64,000 bases of DNA, from assembly GCF_030253575.1 (NCBI RefSeq), contig NC_080567.1:17363001-17427000 (forward strand), written 5' to 3'. Source of the DNA: Rhododendron vialii. Its lineage: Eukaryota; Streptophyta; Magnoliopsida; Ericales; Ericaceae. Shown in pieces: positions 11,933 to 24,835 of this stretch. The notes under the pieces were generated by a model that made no database searches, was not told the origin of the DNA, and saw only the letters and a program-made list of their open reading frames with translations. The stretch's first letter is position 1, and each line of letters starts with the position of its first letter. The translations under genes and the position numbers were made by a program.

Positions 11933-14794
11933 TCAACCAATACCCACATCGATAAGACTGTAACCCACCGGTTTCTTTAGCCCTTTCTCCTGAATCACTC
12001 TTCTCAATTCTGCAGCATCACTCCATCTTCCAGCAGAAACATACATATTAAACATGGATACGTAGTATCCAGCATTCTCAGGCTCCAAACTAAAGAGAGT
12101 TTCTGCAACTTCTCTACCCATCTCCAGATCCCCATGGTAGTTGCAAGCACTTAACAGGGCACCCCACACCCCCGGCTCAGGTTTCGTTCCCATCCGCTCG
12201 ATAAACTCATAAGCCTCATTGAGCCGTCCAGATCGACCAAGCATGTCAACAATGCAAACATGATGCTCAGTTTCTGGTTCTACTCCAAATTCATCCAACA
12301 TATGGTTGTAATACCACTGACCTTCATCAACAAGCCCCAAATGGCTACAAGTCGATAAAAGGCTTATGAACGTGCTCTTAGAAGGACTAGTTCCAGACTC
12401 GATCATTTCATGGAAAACTTGAATTGCTTTTTGGCTGTTGCTATGGAACCCGAACGCAGATATCATGGAATTCCAAGCTGCAACTGATTTTTCAGGTAAA
12501 TTTTGAAATATTTCTGTCGCCGTGTCTAAACTTCCACAATTGCTGTACATGTCCACAAGAGCAGCAGAAATGAAAGAATTCCTTTCAAATCCGAACCTGA
12601 AAACATAAGCGTGAATCTGCTTCCCGTGCCTCATCAGCCCTAGTTGGGTACAGGCTGAAAGGACACTGGAAATGGTTATTTCATTAGGTTCAAAACTAAG
12701 GGTAGAAAAACATTCTAAAGCTGTTTTCCCATCCTTATTCTGGGACAAAGCAGAGATCATGCAATTCCAAGAACATAAATTGCGGTTGGAGAAAAAGTTA
12801 AACACCAACTTTGCGCTTTCGATATCCCCAAATCTACCATACATGGCAATTAGTGCATTTTGGACGCGGATGTCCATACCTTCCAAAGTCTTAAAAGAAA
12901 GCCCGTGAAGTAATTTTCCTTCCAACACCAACCCAAGATTTCCACTTGCAGATATAACATTAAAAATGGTGATGGAATCGTGACTGACATGGGATTCCCT
13001 CCTCATTAAGTTGAAATTCTCTAAGGCTTTCCAGAAATGGCCATTCCGCAAGCAGCCTGCAATTATGGTGTTCCAACAAGAAATATCAGCCGTGGCAGAA
13101 ATAGCCGTGAACAACAACACAGAAGATTTCAAGTCTCCGCAATTAACATACATGTGAATCAAGGAATTGATTGCAAGATTATTGCTTGAAAATGTCAATT
13201 TTAGTTGCCAACAGTGGATTGATTTACCAAACTGGAGAGATGAATGGGAATGGCAAGAAGGAAGAATGGCCAGCAGAGTTGACAAGCTGCAATATGAAGA
13301 CAGGAGAAGCAGTTCTTTGAAAAGAAATTGAGCTTCTCTAGAGTGTCCATTTAGGGAGTACCCAGATATCATTGTATTCCATGAGACCAAATCCATATAT
13401 GCCATTGCATTGAACAATTGCTCAGCTGCCTTAAGGTTATTGCATTTCATGTACAAATTCATTAGACTGTTCACCACTGACAAATCCAACAACCCCGTGC
13501 TTCTACGAACTGTGAATCCATGAACACATCTTCCTTCTCTCAATAATGTGAATTCAGCACAAAGAGGAATTATGGCAACTACAGTGACTGTATCGGGTTG
13601 GACTGACCCTTTTAACTGCATTTCACGAAGAAGATCAAATGCTTCCAAAATCATTCCATTTGAGGCAAACCCATCAATCATTGAATTCCATGAAATAACA
13701 TCCTTCTGAAAAATTCCTCTAAAAACAGCCTCTGCAGCCTCAATTTGTCCACATTGAGAATATAGTGAAATCAGGGAATTGGCAACTGAAATATGGAAGC
13801 TCTTCTCGTAACCAAATTTAATTCCCCATCCGTGGATAACTTGACCGATAACCAACTCACCCAAACTAGTAGATGCTGCAATTGCACATGAGAGACTCAC
13901 ACCATCAGCTTGTTTTCCACACAAGTTCATCCTTTTCAAGTAGTGCAAACACTTCTCAGGATTGTTATTATGAAGGCAACCAGTCATCACTGAATTCCAA
14001 GAAACAAGATCTCTAAAATGCATTTCTTCGAATATAGACTCTGAAGAGCTCAAGTCGCTGCATTGTGCATACATGAACACTAGAGCATTACACAAAACAG
14101 AATCCGAGAGCATCCCTGCCTTCACACTCAAACCATGCAAAACCCGACCTTGTTTCAGTTCTTTTGTATGGGTCAAGCCTGAAATGGCAATGACAAGAGT
14201 TCCGGAATCAAACCCACTTCCTCCCTTCATCATCTCCACAAAGAAATCAATTGCAGCACCAAAAAACCTGTTCTCAATGCACGCGGTTATCATGGCATTC
14301 CAAAGCACCACATCTTTATAAATAATTTCCCTAAATAATGCAACTGAGCCATCAAAATCTCCAGCTCTTGCGTAGATCATAAGGAGAGAGGTGGAAGTGG
14401 GTAAGTGAGCAAGAACACCAACCTTGAGGACTAAGGGATGCACTATTGTCGCAGTCACAATGTCGGGTTTCATGGCGGCAAATTTAACAAGAACCAGCGC
14501 ATCAAAAAAACCCCTATTTTCAGAGCTTTGTTCTCTTTGCGACAAAATGTCGAACTGGTGGAAGGCAAACGAAAGATGGGCAGAAGAATGAAAAGACAGA
14601 TGACCAGATCTGTGGACAGAAACAAAGGATTTGATGGGTAAGAGGACATGTTGGTTTTTGTGGCTGGAATTGTAAAAACGGGGACTTCTATTAGGGTGGA
14701 TTCGATGGAACGGTAGTGATGATCTTTTCAGGAAGGTGGTGATTGGAGTCCTGACAGCTTGTGTTATTTTGGGCTCAACCGCCCAGGTACCCAT
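11933..14794 (-). CDS. PLS-class pentatricopeptide repeat protein, E-type, At4g19220-like, 953 aa, intronless
   Basis: A single uninterrupted reading frame, as usual for plant PPR genes. Residues 1-~100 are rich in Arg/Ser/His with few acids (ITTFLKRSSLPFHRIHPNRS), consistent with a mitochondrial presequence. From ~130 to ~860 there are repeated P/L/S motifs marked by 'DVVLWNAMITACIEN', 'DLVSWNTMISGYSLNG', 'GKQIHAYVFRFGF', 'ALVDMYSNCG'. The C-terminus is an E-type tail (PGVWGALLSACNYHGDLEMG, then LKKPVGYSLIDVGIG) with no DYW deaminase domain. Such proteins bind organellar RNA and usually specify C-to-U editing sites, recruiting a separate DYW partner when they lack it. The repeat order and tail closely resemble what I recall of Arabidopsis At4g19220, which is annotated as mitochondrial. 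The start is the first ATG in frame; a downstream Met cannot be excluded. Confidence 0.95.
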   Translation of the reverse strand: MGTWAVEPKITQAVRTPITTFLKRSSLPFHRIHPNRSPRFYNSSHKNQHVLLPIKSFVSVHRSGHLSFHSSAHLSFAFHQFDILSQREQSSENRGFFDALVLVKFAAMKPDIVTATIVHPLVLKVGVLAHLPTSTSLLMIYARAGDFDGSVALFREIIYKDVVLWNAMITACIENRFFGAAIDFFVEMMKGGSGFDSGTLVIAISGLTHTKELKQGRVLHGLSVKAGMLSDSVLCNALVFMYAQCSDLSSSESIFEEMHFRDLVSWNSVMTGCLHNNNPEKCLHYLKRMNLCGKQADGVSLSCAIAASTSLGELVIGQVIHGWGIKFGYEKSFHISVANSLISLYSQCGQIEAAEAVFRGIFQKDVISWNSMIDGFASNGMILEAFDLLREMQLKGSVQPDTVTVVAIIPLCAEFTLLREGRCVHGFTVRRSTGLLDLSVVNSLMNLYMKCNNLKAAEQLFNAMAYMDLVSWNTMISGYSLNGHSREAQFLFKELLLLSSYCSLSTLLAILPSCHSHSSLQFGKSIHCWQLKLTFSSNNLAINSLIHMYVNCGDLKSSVLLFTAISATADISCWNTIIAGCLRNGHFWKALENFNLMRRESHVSHDSITIFNVISASGNLGLVLEGKLLHGLSFKTLEGMDIRVQNALIAMYGRFGDIESAKLVFNFFSNRNLCSWNCMISALSQNKDGKTALECFSTLSFEPNEITISSVLSACTQLGLMRHGKQIHAYVFRFGFERNSFISAALVDMYSNCGSLDTATEIFQNLPEKSVAAWNSMISAFGFHSNSQKAIQVFHEMIESGTSPSKSTFISLLSTCSHLGLVDEGQWYYNHMLDEFGVEPETEHHVCIVDMLGRSGRLNEAYEFIERMGTKPEPGVWGALLSACNYHGDLEMGREVAETLFSLEPENAGYYVSMFNMYVSAGRWSDAAELRRVIQEKGLKKPVGYSLIDVGIG

Positions 14795-15793
14795 GCACTC
14801 TGGGTTGTTTCCTTTTACTGCGTGGCCATGTATTCAATATTTCAACCTTCGGATACATGTGAATATGGGAGGGGCGGCTAAACGAACCACACACCTTGAG
14901 CTCAGCTCAACTTTTGACTCGTTTAAACTCGTTCAAACAAAGTATAAGCCAAGCTAATCATATTTTACTGTTTGTTTATCAATTCAAGTCATGTTTAAGC
15001 ATATGAGTGTTTAGTTTGATGGACTCATGAACAAATGATCATTCCGCAAATATTACCAATATAGGAGTGAATCAATAAATATCACAAAAAACACGTGATA
15101 TCATCGCTTCCAAATACATCTTTTCACAAATCACTTTTTGGATACTTTTGCATCCAGATTTGAAACTTCTTAAGCGAGATATAGAAATTAAGGGGTTCAT
15201 CAAACCCTATAAAAATCTTTCATGGAACAACTCATTGGGTTTAGTGGAAACCTTACAGCTGCCATCATCTTCTTCTAGCTAGGGTTTCCATAGAACAATA
15301 ATTTTGCGAACAGCCTCTCCACTCATTATTAATTGGTTTGCAGTTGAACGCTTTAACAATTTGTTTCTTTAATTAATCTGTTTGTATAGATTGGGAAGCT
15401 TATCCCCTTGGCCTTTGTCTTGGTGGTGTTCTTTGATAAGAATTACTTTACCAATAATGAACATAACCTGCAATAGAAATTTAAAGAGAGCAAATTTATT
15501 CCTTTCACCTTGAGACGAATTTTTTTTCCCTCTGGTCAATTTGCATTTCAAATGTATATAAAAAAAAACAAAATTGCTCTACTACTGGTATACAAGAGCT
15601 ACAACTCCATTTTTCAAAGTTACATTATACAGTCATGCCTAGAGATTTCAAATACACTCATCTGTGACTATGGGTACAGCTCTGTTGGTTTTCACATTGT
15701 GGGTTTAGCAAAGAGCAGCTTCAGAAATTTTGCCCCTCCGGCGTGCCTCCACTGCTTCGTATGTAAAACGACAAACAGAAAAAGCGAAAGGTC
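14795..15793. other. PPR promoter and XEG113 3'UTR region
   Basis: Both flanking genes are on the minus strand. The region adjoining 14795 should hold the PPR promoter, and the region below 15793 the XEG113 3'UTR. At about 14895-14960 there is a remnant of the GCTCG-type repeat (GAGCTCAGCTCAACTTTTGACTCG). No additional gene is supported. Confidence 0.45.
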
Positions 15794-18700
15794 TCACCAG
15801 GGCGGATGATCATCTTCGCGAGTTTGGGGAGGAGTTGGTTTCCAATCAGGTTTCTCATCCCAATACATGTCGTAATATATGTGGCCGGGAGTGTGATTTT
15901 CCACACAACACCATATACCTACGTATCTCTTCATGCGATTCCTGAACTTCTCCTCCCTTTTCTGATCATACATTCATGTATATGTCACCACATGATTAAG
16001 CATGAAAGAAAAAAAGTATTTTAAAATAAACTAGAAAACAATTTGCAAATCAACACTTGCCTTGTCAGTGAATCCTAGGAAGGCATCCTGCATTGACGAG
16101 AATTGAATGACTTTGACATCCTTGAATGAGGAGAAGGCCGTTTTCAACTGTAACAACAAACCAGTAAACTCAATCTGTATAATGTTTGAAAGAGTTGGAC
16201 ACAGCCTATTCAGCTTAATGAGTAATCGGGATATATAGAAGAAGATAAGGCAGGATGAGGCTTATATAGGAATCTGTAATACCGTTTCTTCATTGCTGAG
16301 TTTGGGTAATTTAAGCACCCCAGGTCGGCTTGTACTGTTTGATACCTGACAATTTTGGGATCCGGCTTGACAAAGTTGTACATCAAGCCATGACTCCTTG
16401 ACCTGAAACACACCTCAAGACAGAAAAATTTTCTGCTAAGTGAAAGGACAAAAAAAAAAAGCTTGATCCATCCATATGAAGTCAATCCTGACATGCCTGT
16501 CTGGGTACTGCTGGATTGTCGAGGAAAGAATACTCCCGTATATTGATCCCGGGTCCAAATTCCCCCTTAGGCAGTTCTTTCAACATGACATTCACCTGCA
16601 TTCAGCATACTTTGATTATAGAGAGAGAGGGAAACAAAAAAAGAAGCTTGTCAAACAGAGAGTCAATGGCAAATGACAGAAGATAACATGAGGCCTTCAG
16701 ATCCCTCTAGGTTCTAAATATGTAGCTTTTGAAGAAAATACTCTGTCGAACTATTTGTAATGGGCCAGCTAGAACTCCAAGCTCTATGCTTCAATTTAAA
16801 ACAAACTCAAGTTGCAAGTAAGGACCAGCCAATTAACCGGTTCATGGGTCTGGAAATGCTGCAATATGAGCAAAACTAGACGAAGATAGGTTCTTTAAAA
16901 AACCACGAGGATTCCATGAATTAAGCTTTCTAGATTAGTTTCTCTAGAGTACTGTTCAGACATATCTCCACACCATAGCAAAGCTACTGCATTTTCTTTA
17001 GGTGTATGCATGAAGGTAGACAAGAGATGTCAATGCTAAAGTTTCCAAGCTAATCGCAAATGCTTGGTCGAATTAATGCCTTTCCATGTTTCTATTCTGA
17101 GACAAGTTTGCAGTCTACATGAAACGTAATCAGCCAATGAAAATGTTAGATGGGGTAAAAAGGGACAAGATTGTCAAATGCATGTTGCATTTTTCCTAAG
17201 CATTAACAAACCCAACAAGCAGAACAAATACTTGAATCAATTTTCCCGCTAAATGTGATTAGAAAGAAGAAGAAAAAATGAAGACCAAGAAAGATTTCAT
17301 AATGCACTGGTTATCATGTTGAACCTCCAATAGTCACACAAGCACAAACGGTCTTTGAAGGTCATATATTTTCTAGATCATAGTATTGAAGCATCCATAC
17401 CCATTATGTGCAAAAAAAAAATTAGTTCAAAAAAAATGATCAAGGAACAAAATGCCATAACCATGATGCGCGGAACACTTCCCCCTACTGATCCAACTGT
17501 CATCACCGGTCAAGCCTATCAAATGAGACTGCTTTGAACAATGCGACAAATTTCTGTTTGCCTTAATAAGGAGGAGGCATGGTCGTATATTAGAATATAC
17601 TAGCCTTACTTGTTAAGCCACTGGCTAACTTCTGGTAATGGGAATGGCAAACACAAAAACAAACTTGAACAGTGGCTCTATAGCTTCATCCCCTGATTTT
17701 ATAATTAGACAGAGCAGTACCTCAAACACATGATCCAAAGGGCAGAGAAAAGGTTGTCTCGTCATAGAGCCCGCCAGAACTCCAGGATGTCCAAACCATA
17801 ATCTATCCAACCTGCACCATAGGGGAGGCATGACCTAAAACCACAAATAAAGGGGACAGAGATCAAAATACAGGCTTCAAGCAGCAATTGCACCCAGTAT
17901 AGTTCATTTGGTTAATGAAACAACATTCTATATGACACATATCTTCTAGTCGTATGAAACTACTATATCTTGTTGCGAAGAAACTCAGTTGTAAGAAAAA
18001 ATCTTATTGATGACCTGAAAAGGGTATAGCATATGAAACTAGCCAATATAAGTATATAAAGGAGTTTGTAGGCTATTTCACATACAGAATACCTCTTGCA
18101 TCACAGAAGAATATGCATTGTCAAAAGTCAATACTGGTATTACAATGTTGCATGTTGTACTTGAGAAATTAACCAGCATCCACAGTGTAACGGAAATTAT
18201 CAGGCCACAGTCACAAATTTTAGCCATTTTAAGGCAGCCACTTGACGAGTGAAAGTCTAAATTTGGTTTTGTACCCTTCCCAGTACATTTAGGGGCAAAA
18301 TTGGTTTGGTTTGGTCAGGTTCTTGACTAATTTTACAACTATACCAGTTTATTCGGTTTTGAGAATTCAAAACCGAAACCGCTCCAAACAACTTTGGTTT
18401 TGTCCAGTTTGGTTTATATGGTTTGGTCTGGTTTACATGGTTTATTCGATTTTTGACCAATACAAAGCTACATAAAACAAACATACTCAGTTGAGAAGCA
18501 AATTTACCAACGTACCTGATACCAGAACAACAAAAGCAAAAGCCCAACAACAACTAGAAAACATAAAATGGCATGAAAAAGCCCTAAACTAATGCTTAGA
18601 CACAATTTTTATATATCCTAAATCCACCAAACCTTTAAAAAAGACAGAATTGGGTCAGGGAAACGGGTGTTATAAGTTTGCTGAGTAAGGTGGTATCTGT

Positions 18701-21700
18701 TTCGGTTTGGTTCAAATTCTTTCATTTTACTTAGACCAAAACCAAACCGGTTTCAGTTTTTTTTTTCCAAAATCCAAAACCAAACCGGACAAAAAGCTCA
18801 GGAAAACGAAACCAATCCAGTTTTTTTCAGCCAGTTTTTTCGGTTGGTTTGGTTTTGTCAGTTTTTTTCACCACTAAGCACCTTGGATTGATGGTAGTAG
18901 CCTTCCTAAAAGTTTGAGTACCCAAGTCAAATACTTATCAAATATACATGTATAGGCATGTAGGAAACTTTCAACCCTCTTCGTTACTAAAGACCAAGAG
19001 AAAAGAATCATATTCAAAATTGCACTCCCATGTATTGTGCTGTCAACTAATTATTTCCTAGTTAGTTAAAACTTGTCAAATAGTCGTATCCTTAGTTAAA
19101 TATTTGAACTAACAATGTTACTCCCTTCCTAAAAGTAAGTTGATAGGAAGGTACTGACAAACAATAAAGTATGACAACAATAACCAAAACGAGACAAACA
19201 TCATTTTTGCATCCTACCATGTTCAGGCCCACCAAGAACCAAGTCTTGCCACAAAATCTTCAGGAATTAATATGCCAAAAGTGGTCTTTTTGTTGATTTA
19301 TTATAGCACAGGTTTAGCAAGCCAACATGATAATAGATAGGAGAAAATAATCACACAACACTACTACTCATAAAAACAGTGAAAAAATGGCATGAATGTT
19401 CTGGTTTATCTCCATAAAAGCAGAGATCTCCCAGGCGAAAACGACCCCAAGTATACAAAATGTAGAATGTCTTAACACTTCTTACCAGAATGCGATTCAG
19501 CAAAGATGCAATAGCAAGAGCTGTCCTTATTTGCTTTATCTGAGAAAAACATGTATGGATAAATTAAGGAACTGCAAACACAATAGAATCAAAATTGTAA
19601 CAGAAGCCAGAGGATTACGTTAATACATGCATACTTGGTAATTAACAAGTGAAAAATGTGACGCAACATTATGCTCCCCGTCCAGTAACAAACTCTTCGG
19701 AATTGATGGCTTAAACGTCAAGAAACCTCCTGCATAAGAGACACGAAAAATAAATTGCAGAAGTATTGTTGAAACTTGAAGTTGACTGGTAAAGTGAATT
19801 AAGTTTATACTTTTGCCTTCATCTAAATATTACTCAATTAGGAAATAATTCTGCTGTTCTTTGGAATACCAACAACATCCCAAACATAGTCAACACCATA
19901 TTCCACCTCTTGTGACAACCAACAATAAATAAGAGATCCACTCGACTACCCTGCCTCCAACGCCACTTTGGAAGGAGCTTTCTGCTTTCCATTGCACTAA
20001 GCTGCCATCCAGATGGGAAAAATAGCCTGAGAGGGGAGTTTTACCTTCTATATGTCTTCTGCAGGTAAGTCATTTCCTAAGCGTTTACTTCTTCAATAAC
20101 AAGATAACTCACAGTTCCTAGCCTTTGAGGCAATTGATTAAATCTTGTTCTACCCACCTCTTCGATCACCCTAAACAGGGTCTCTGATACAGTACTTCCA
20201 GATAAACAGAAGACAACATCCCAGCTCCCCCTACATTCACCCCCTATATACAGACAATAAGCCATTAACCCTATTCCCATTGAAAACACTCCATTTTAGT
20301 ATTGGGGAAATAGTCGTCAATGGTGAGATCTAAGGCCAAAAGCTATATTTCCAAATGAAGGCCCTATAGATGAGGCATATAATGCAAATAACAGTTTGCA
20401 GATTATAAAGGCAACAAGGCAATCAATTTGCGAAAGGAAAATTCAAAAGGCTAAATATGTGCAAACATATTATGCAACACTTACCTGGTGAGTCATAATA
20501 TTCCGGTGGGTCATAAAATACCATGCCTTCACGTAGTCGATGACGCTTTCCTTCAGTTCCTGCAAATTGGAATGTGGTATGCACGGCATATGGCTCCAAT
20601 CTGAGTTGTTGATACATTGCCTACAAGCACAACACAAGGGATTAAGAAATGATCTGAAATCTGTACAGTATTTATTCTACTAAATGTTCGGATCCAAGCA
20701 AGACATTCCCAAAGTTGACAACTTGACAGAGCATAACATATCATCAAAATGAGGTTATCAGGTAAGGCAACAGAGTTCTTGTACATACACAGAATAAGAG
20801 AAAAGGAACAATGAGGGGCGGCCATGAAGCAAATATCTAAAAACCATCCTAATGGTCGTACCTGGACAAAATAAGTATGCCCACTGCAAAATAAACTTGC
20901 TGGCAGAAGCCCTAACTTGAGGCTGCCATCATAAGCATATACAAGTCCAGTATCGTCATCGACAGATGGCCCCAATTGCCTGTGTACAAGTTCATTAAAA
21001 CCATTTTGATCCCATATTTTGTCATCAGCAAGAAGCAGTTCTTTCCATTCTTTTGCCAATTTTTTTGCAGAATCTGTCGGCCTCCAGTGGAAAATTCCTA
21101 TATTGAATGCCGCACCAACTGCCCAAAGTGAAAGAAAAGTTTCATTAAGGAACAAGTTCCTGAAAAGTAATGCTACCTGGAGTATCACACAAGTAAGATT
21201 TCACCAACTGCAAATTGCGTATTGGATAACAACTACCGTACAATGCATGGCTAGAAAACGTCGACGAGTAACAATTGTTAATGGAGAAATAAATAACAGA
21301 ACAGAAATGAATAGTCTTCACCTTGTTGCCAGACGTCCAACCTGTCATCAGCAACCGTTGGAACAACTGAATCTGTTGAAGTTAACACATCTGCTTCAGG
21401 AAATCGTGATAGATAGGGAAGGGGGTTCTGCTCCAGGAAGATAGTAAATGGTCCAAATAATGTATGATTAGAAAAACGACAATTGAGAAGGCATGAATTT
21501 AAATCAACTGCATAAACTCATGCTCCATAAGGACTAGATAAGAAATATAACCAACAACGTATTTCTGAGGTGGAGGGGCGGTGAACGGCAAGTGTTGGGC
21601 AAAATATAGGAAAAGGAAAAAATGCGAGGAAGACCAAAGAGTAGAGTAAACAAAGTAGGATATACTTTTCGTAGGACTTATTTTTCAATACATGTTACAG

Positions 21701-24581
21701 AGTATGAATGTTGACATCACACACTACTCAGGATCTTCATTATGCAACAGGAAACAATCTTTTCAGCCGATTAGCAACCAAATTTTACATACTATAGCAG
21801 AATGGCAACCAAATTTTACATACAATAGCAGAAAGGAAGCTATTTGCGTTGTACCACAAAAAAAAAAAAAAAAGCAGAAAGGAAACATCATTTATGTCCT
21901 TTCTTTCACATTTTCTTAAATAAGCTGCCAGAGAACAAATATGGTACCAAGAACCCTGAGGAAACCGACACAAGAAAGAGCAGCATATGAACAACAATAT
22001 GTAAGAAAGAAATTAAAACAAAAGAAAATTTTAGTTTCTAACTTTTTTCCCCCATGTTAACAACAGAGAAGTGAGAGAACAAAAAGCTTAAAGTGCTATC
22101 CAGCAACTTCTGGTGCAAACCCGTCTTGCAAGTGGAAATGCAAACATCAATGGCCATAAAGATGCAGAATGCAAACAAAGAACAAGAATTGAAACGAGAA
22201 ACAATGCAGATGTAGAGACGCGAGTCCAAGACCTCTCAAACACCGTAGTTCTAATACCATGTTAAGTCAACAATGGCCAATGGGCCAACTACTTGTATCT
22301 AGCTATCTAGCACAAAACCAGCGAAACATGTATGATTGCAGATAAGTCCTTTACTCAGAGAAAAGGTGGATGTATGTTGAGAATGCTAACAACGACAATT
22401 AAGAAAACAACCATAAAGGATACCTTTAACCAGACCATGTCTGTATCACACATCAAGAGTTCATAGCCAAATGGTAGAACAGAATCTATTAGCATAACTT
22501 TTTCTCTCCCCATTTTGTGAAATGTTGGAGAGCCCCATCCAACATCTATAGTGCTCATATGGCTACCCATGTCAAAAACTGGAATTCCTTTCCAGTACAA
22601 AGCCTCTAACAGTTTAGTGTCCATTGCACCTAGAACAGCATATAAATTTCATTAGACACATATACATAACACAGCAACTGGTTTCTTTGGGAAAAAAGTT
22701 CAGATCCTTAAGTTTCCATTCCACATGCATAGACCCCCCAAATTATAACTTACCGACAAGAAGATTGTCTACGCCAATATCTGTCAGGTGTTTGACCCAT
22801 GTCAGGATAAAGTCCATGAAGGCATAGTTACCAAATGTCACTACGACAACGTTATCTCTCACCCTTTGCTGAACCAGTTCTTTTGTCAACTGAAAGGTCT
22901 TCAGAGGTGGCATTTTTGAACCAGAAGGAGGAACTTCCCAAATAGGTTTCATCCATTTGCTTTGAGCCTGTTGTGCAGGTGGCAGCGCTTCACCCACAGT
23001 TGGCTGTTGAGCAGCGGATGGAGAGTCTACATATGAATATGACTCACATATAAGTAAAAGAGAAATATTAATAGGGAAATGAAAGGTAACAAGAGAGGAA
23101 AAAGCAAACTGTATGCTTAGTGTAGCAACTTAGAATATTCTCATCCAAACAAGAAACAATATGCATTATGCCTTGGAAGTTTGGAACATTATGCCAAGAA
23201 GATGTCATGCAACATGAAGATATTGAGAAAGGAAGAAAGAAGTGCAGATTAAAATAATAAACAGTTATCCAAAAATGCCAATAGAAAAGAAAGTTCAACC
23301 ACTAGATCCACTTGGTAGAAAGTGAACTTGAAAATATGAGGCTCTTTACCCAATCAATATAGCAACAGAATGTGGAAGGCAACCGCTAGAGCAGTTCAGA
23401 TCTCATTAAATAATCTCTTGCAACCATAGTTACAAGTACCCAATTCGTTTAGGCCGGGACAGTAATAGACATCCCAAACCAATTGTGGTTGTGGCGAGAG
23501 CACAAGCAAATTTAGCATTTTCAGATTACAGCTGTAATAGTAACTTGTGGGAAGATACTAAGTCAATATACTGTTCTGTTGCTAATGATAAAGAAATCAA
23601 CGTCAGCATTAATACTTTTTTTTTTTTTTTGTAAATAATCAACAGTAGTACTTCCGACAGCAATCATGCAACTGTAAAGATAATGAAATCAATTTATTAA
23701 TCTCAAAGCTTAATAATCCACAAATTACATATAAGCAGCCGAGGAAGGCTTTTGAACACAGAGCATAATGCATTGTAATGTCATCTCAAAATGTGAGAAT
23801 GATATTAGAACCAGAATTGGTTCTGGGGAATGATATGGAAGCTGTTGATAGGTAGCTTAGCTTGGAGCAAAACACTCGTCACAGGTTTTGAAAGTTCTGT
23901 TGACGAGATAGCTCTGGTGTCATTTTGGTGTTAATAGGTTTCCATTTGCATTCCCTTGCTAGTTCTAGTTAGTCAGCTCAAGCGCTTTTATCCACCTATG
24001 TATCAATTCGTGTAAGAATTCATCCCCTGCCCTACCAAACAAGAGAGCTTCGTTTTTTTCACACCAGCAACTTAATCTCCAAATTAAAACAAGTAACGTT
24101 TTCACACTGCATCGCATGTTTCAGAGAATCAAATGTAACAGATCAAATTCAAAACAGTAGAGCACCTCCAGCCCTAACCTGGTTTTTACTCACATCCAAA
24201 CCGAATAGAAACCACTTAAAACCCGCACCACTCCTTGACTCAAACCAACACTAAATTGAGTTTTACTCAAATTTTAACCCAAGCCGATGAATTCCTCCCT
24301 CTCGAATTTACATGTATGCCCTTAATGAAGGTTTAACTCAAATTTATGGTTAGATTTGAGTTTGCTCATTGAAGTTTTTACTCAACTTCGAGTATTAAGC
24401 ATGGGTAAGTCCTGGAACGGAAAAAAAAAGTTCCAATTTTGAATCAAAGCAGCAAAGGGACATATACAACACTGAATCAAATGTCAACGCCAGTAATGTA
24501 CAAGACAACAACAATGAGAAAAACAAATCAGCAGAAACATACCAACAGTATATTAATACACTGAGGTATACATTATATATC

Positions 24582-24652
<71 letters not shown>

Positions 24653-24835
24653 GGAATTACCGGAAGAAGATTGAGGGAGCCACCAGGAGGAGGGAGCAGA
24701 GGAGGAGTTGCCGGAGTAAACGGCGGAGAAGACATACACGAAGGAGAACAAAATTCCGATGATGACGGTGGCGTAGATCGTCAGAAACAGCGGCTTGGAG
24801 TTAGCTATCTCCTGCAACCGACTCTTCCAGCCCAT
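15794..24835 (-). CDS. XEG113: Extensin arabinosyltransferase XEG113 (GT77), 13 exons, 629 aa
   Basis: Exons on the minus strand: 24835-24661, 23026-22754, 22629-22424, 21427-21322, 21118-20862, 20620-20485, 19729-19635, 19539-19486, 17834-17721, 16595-16497, 16402-16283, 16147-16061, 15961-15794. They sum to 1890 nt with consistent phases. Residues 1-14 are a short cytosolic tail. Residues 15-37 (PLFLTIYATVIIGILFSFVYVFS) are a signal anchor, giving type II Golgi topology. The GT77 catalytic region includes VTFGNYAFMDFILTWVKHL, the DxD-type motif CDTD (DTD 211-213, end of exon 3) and FHWRPT. The C-terminal part includes MPPLWCRLDRLWFGHPG and YVGIWCCVENHTPGHIYYDMYWDEKP. XEG113 adds an arabinofuranose to the hydroxyproline-linked arabinan of extensins and affects cell elongation. 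The length is close to the ~640 aa of the Arabidopsis protein. Introns 10 and 12 begin with GC rather than GT. All key residues are intact, so the gene is probably functional. Confidence 0.95.
18250..18870. repeat. TTTGGTTTGG/AACCAAACC-rich repeat in XEG113 intron 9
   Basis: Both ends are rich in TTGGTTTGGTT and its complement CCAAACCGG. The left part (18285-18450) and right part (18690-18865) are inverted relatives around an ordinary middle, which suggests a decayed non-autonomous transposon. The interior resembles that of the hAT element at 47287-48057. Termini and target duplication were not resolved. Confidence 0.45.
24587..24650 (-). repeat. (CT)n microsatellite immediately after XEG113 exon 1 donor
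   Basis: On the plus strand this is about 32 GA units. On the gene's strand it is a CT tract starting 11 nt after the exon-1 donor GTAATTCC. It creates artificial LSLSLS frames that are not protein. Confidence 0.95.

Noticed and set aside
12672-14641. Plus-strand frames opposite the PPR gene
   Set aside because: They are antisense shadows of a long, clearly conserved PPR reading frame.
16210-16494. 94-aa minus-strand frame around XEG113 exon 11
   Set aside because: It crosses intron 10 and changes frame relative to the conserved protein; the exon at 16402-16283 in another frame fits the family and phases.
24395-24735. LSLSLS-rich open frames on the minus strand after XEG113 exon 1
   Set aside because: They are translations of the CT microsatellite in intron 1; the exon ends at a good donor at 24661 and the protein resumes at 23026.
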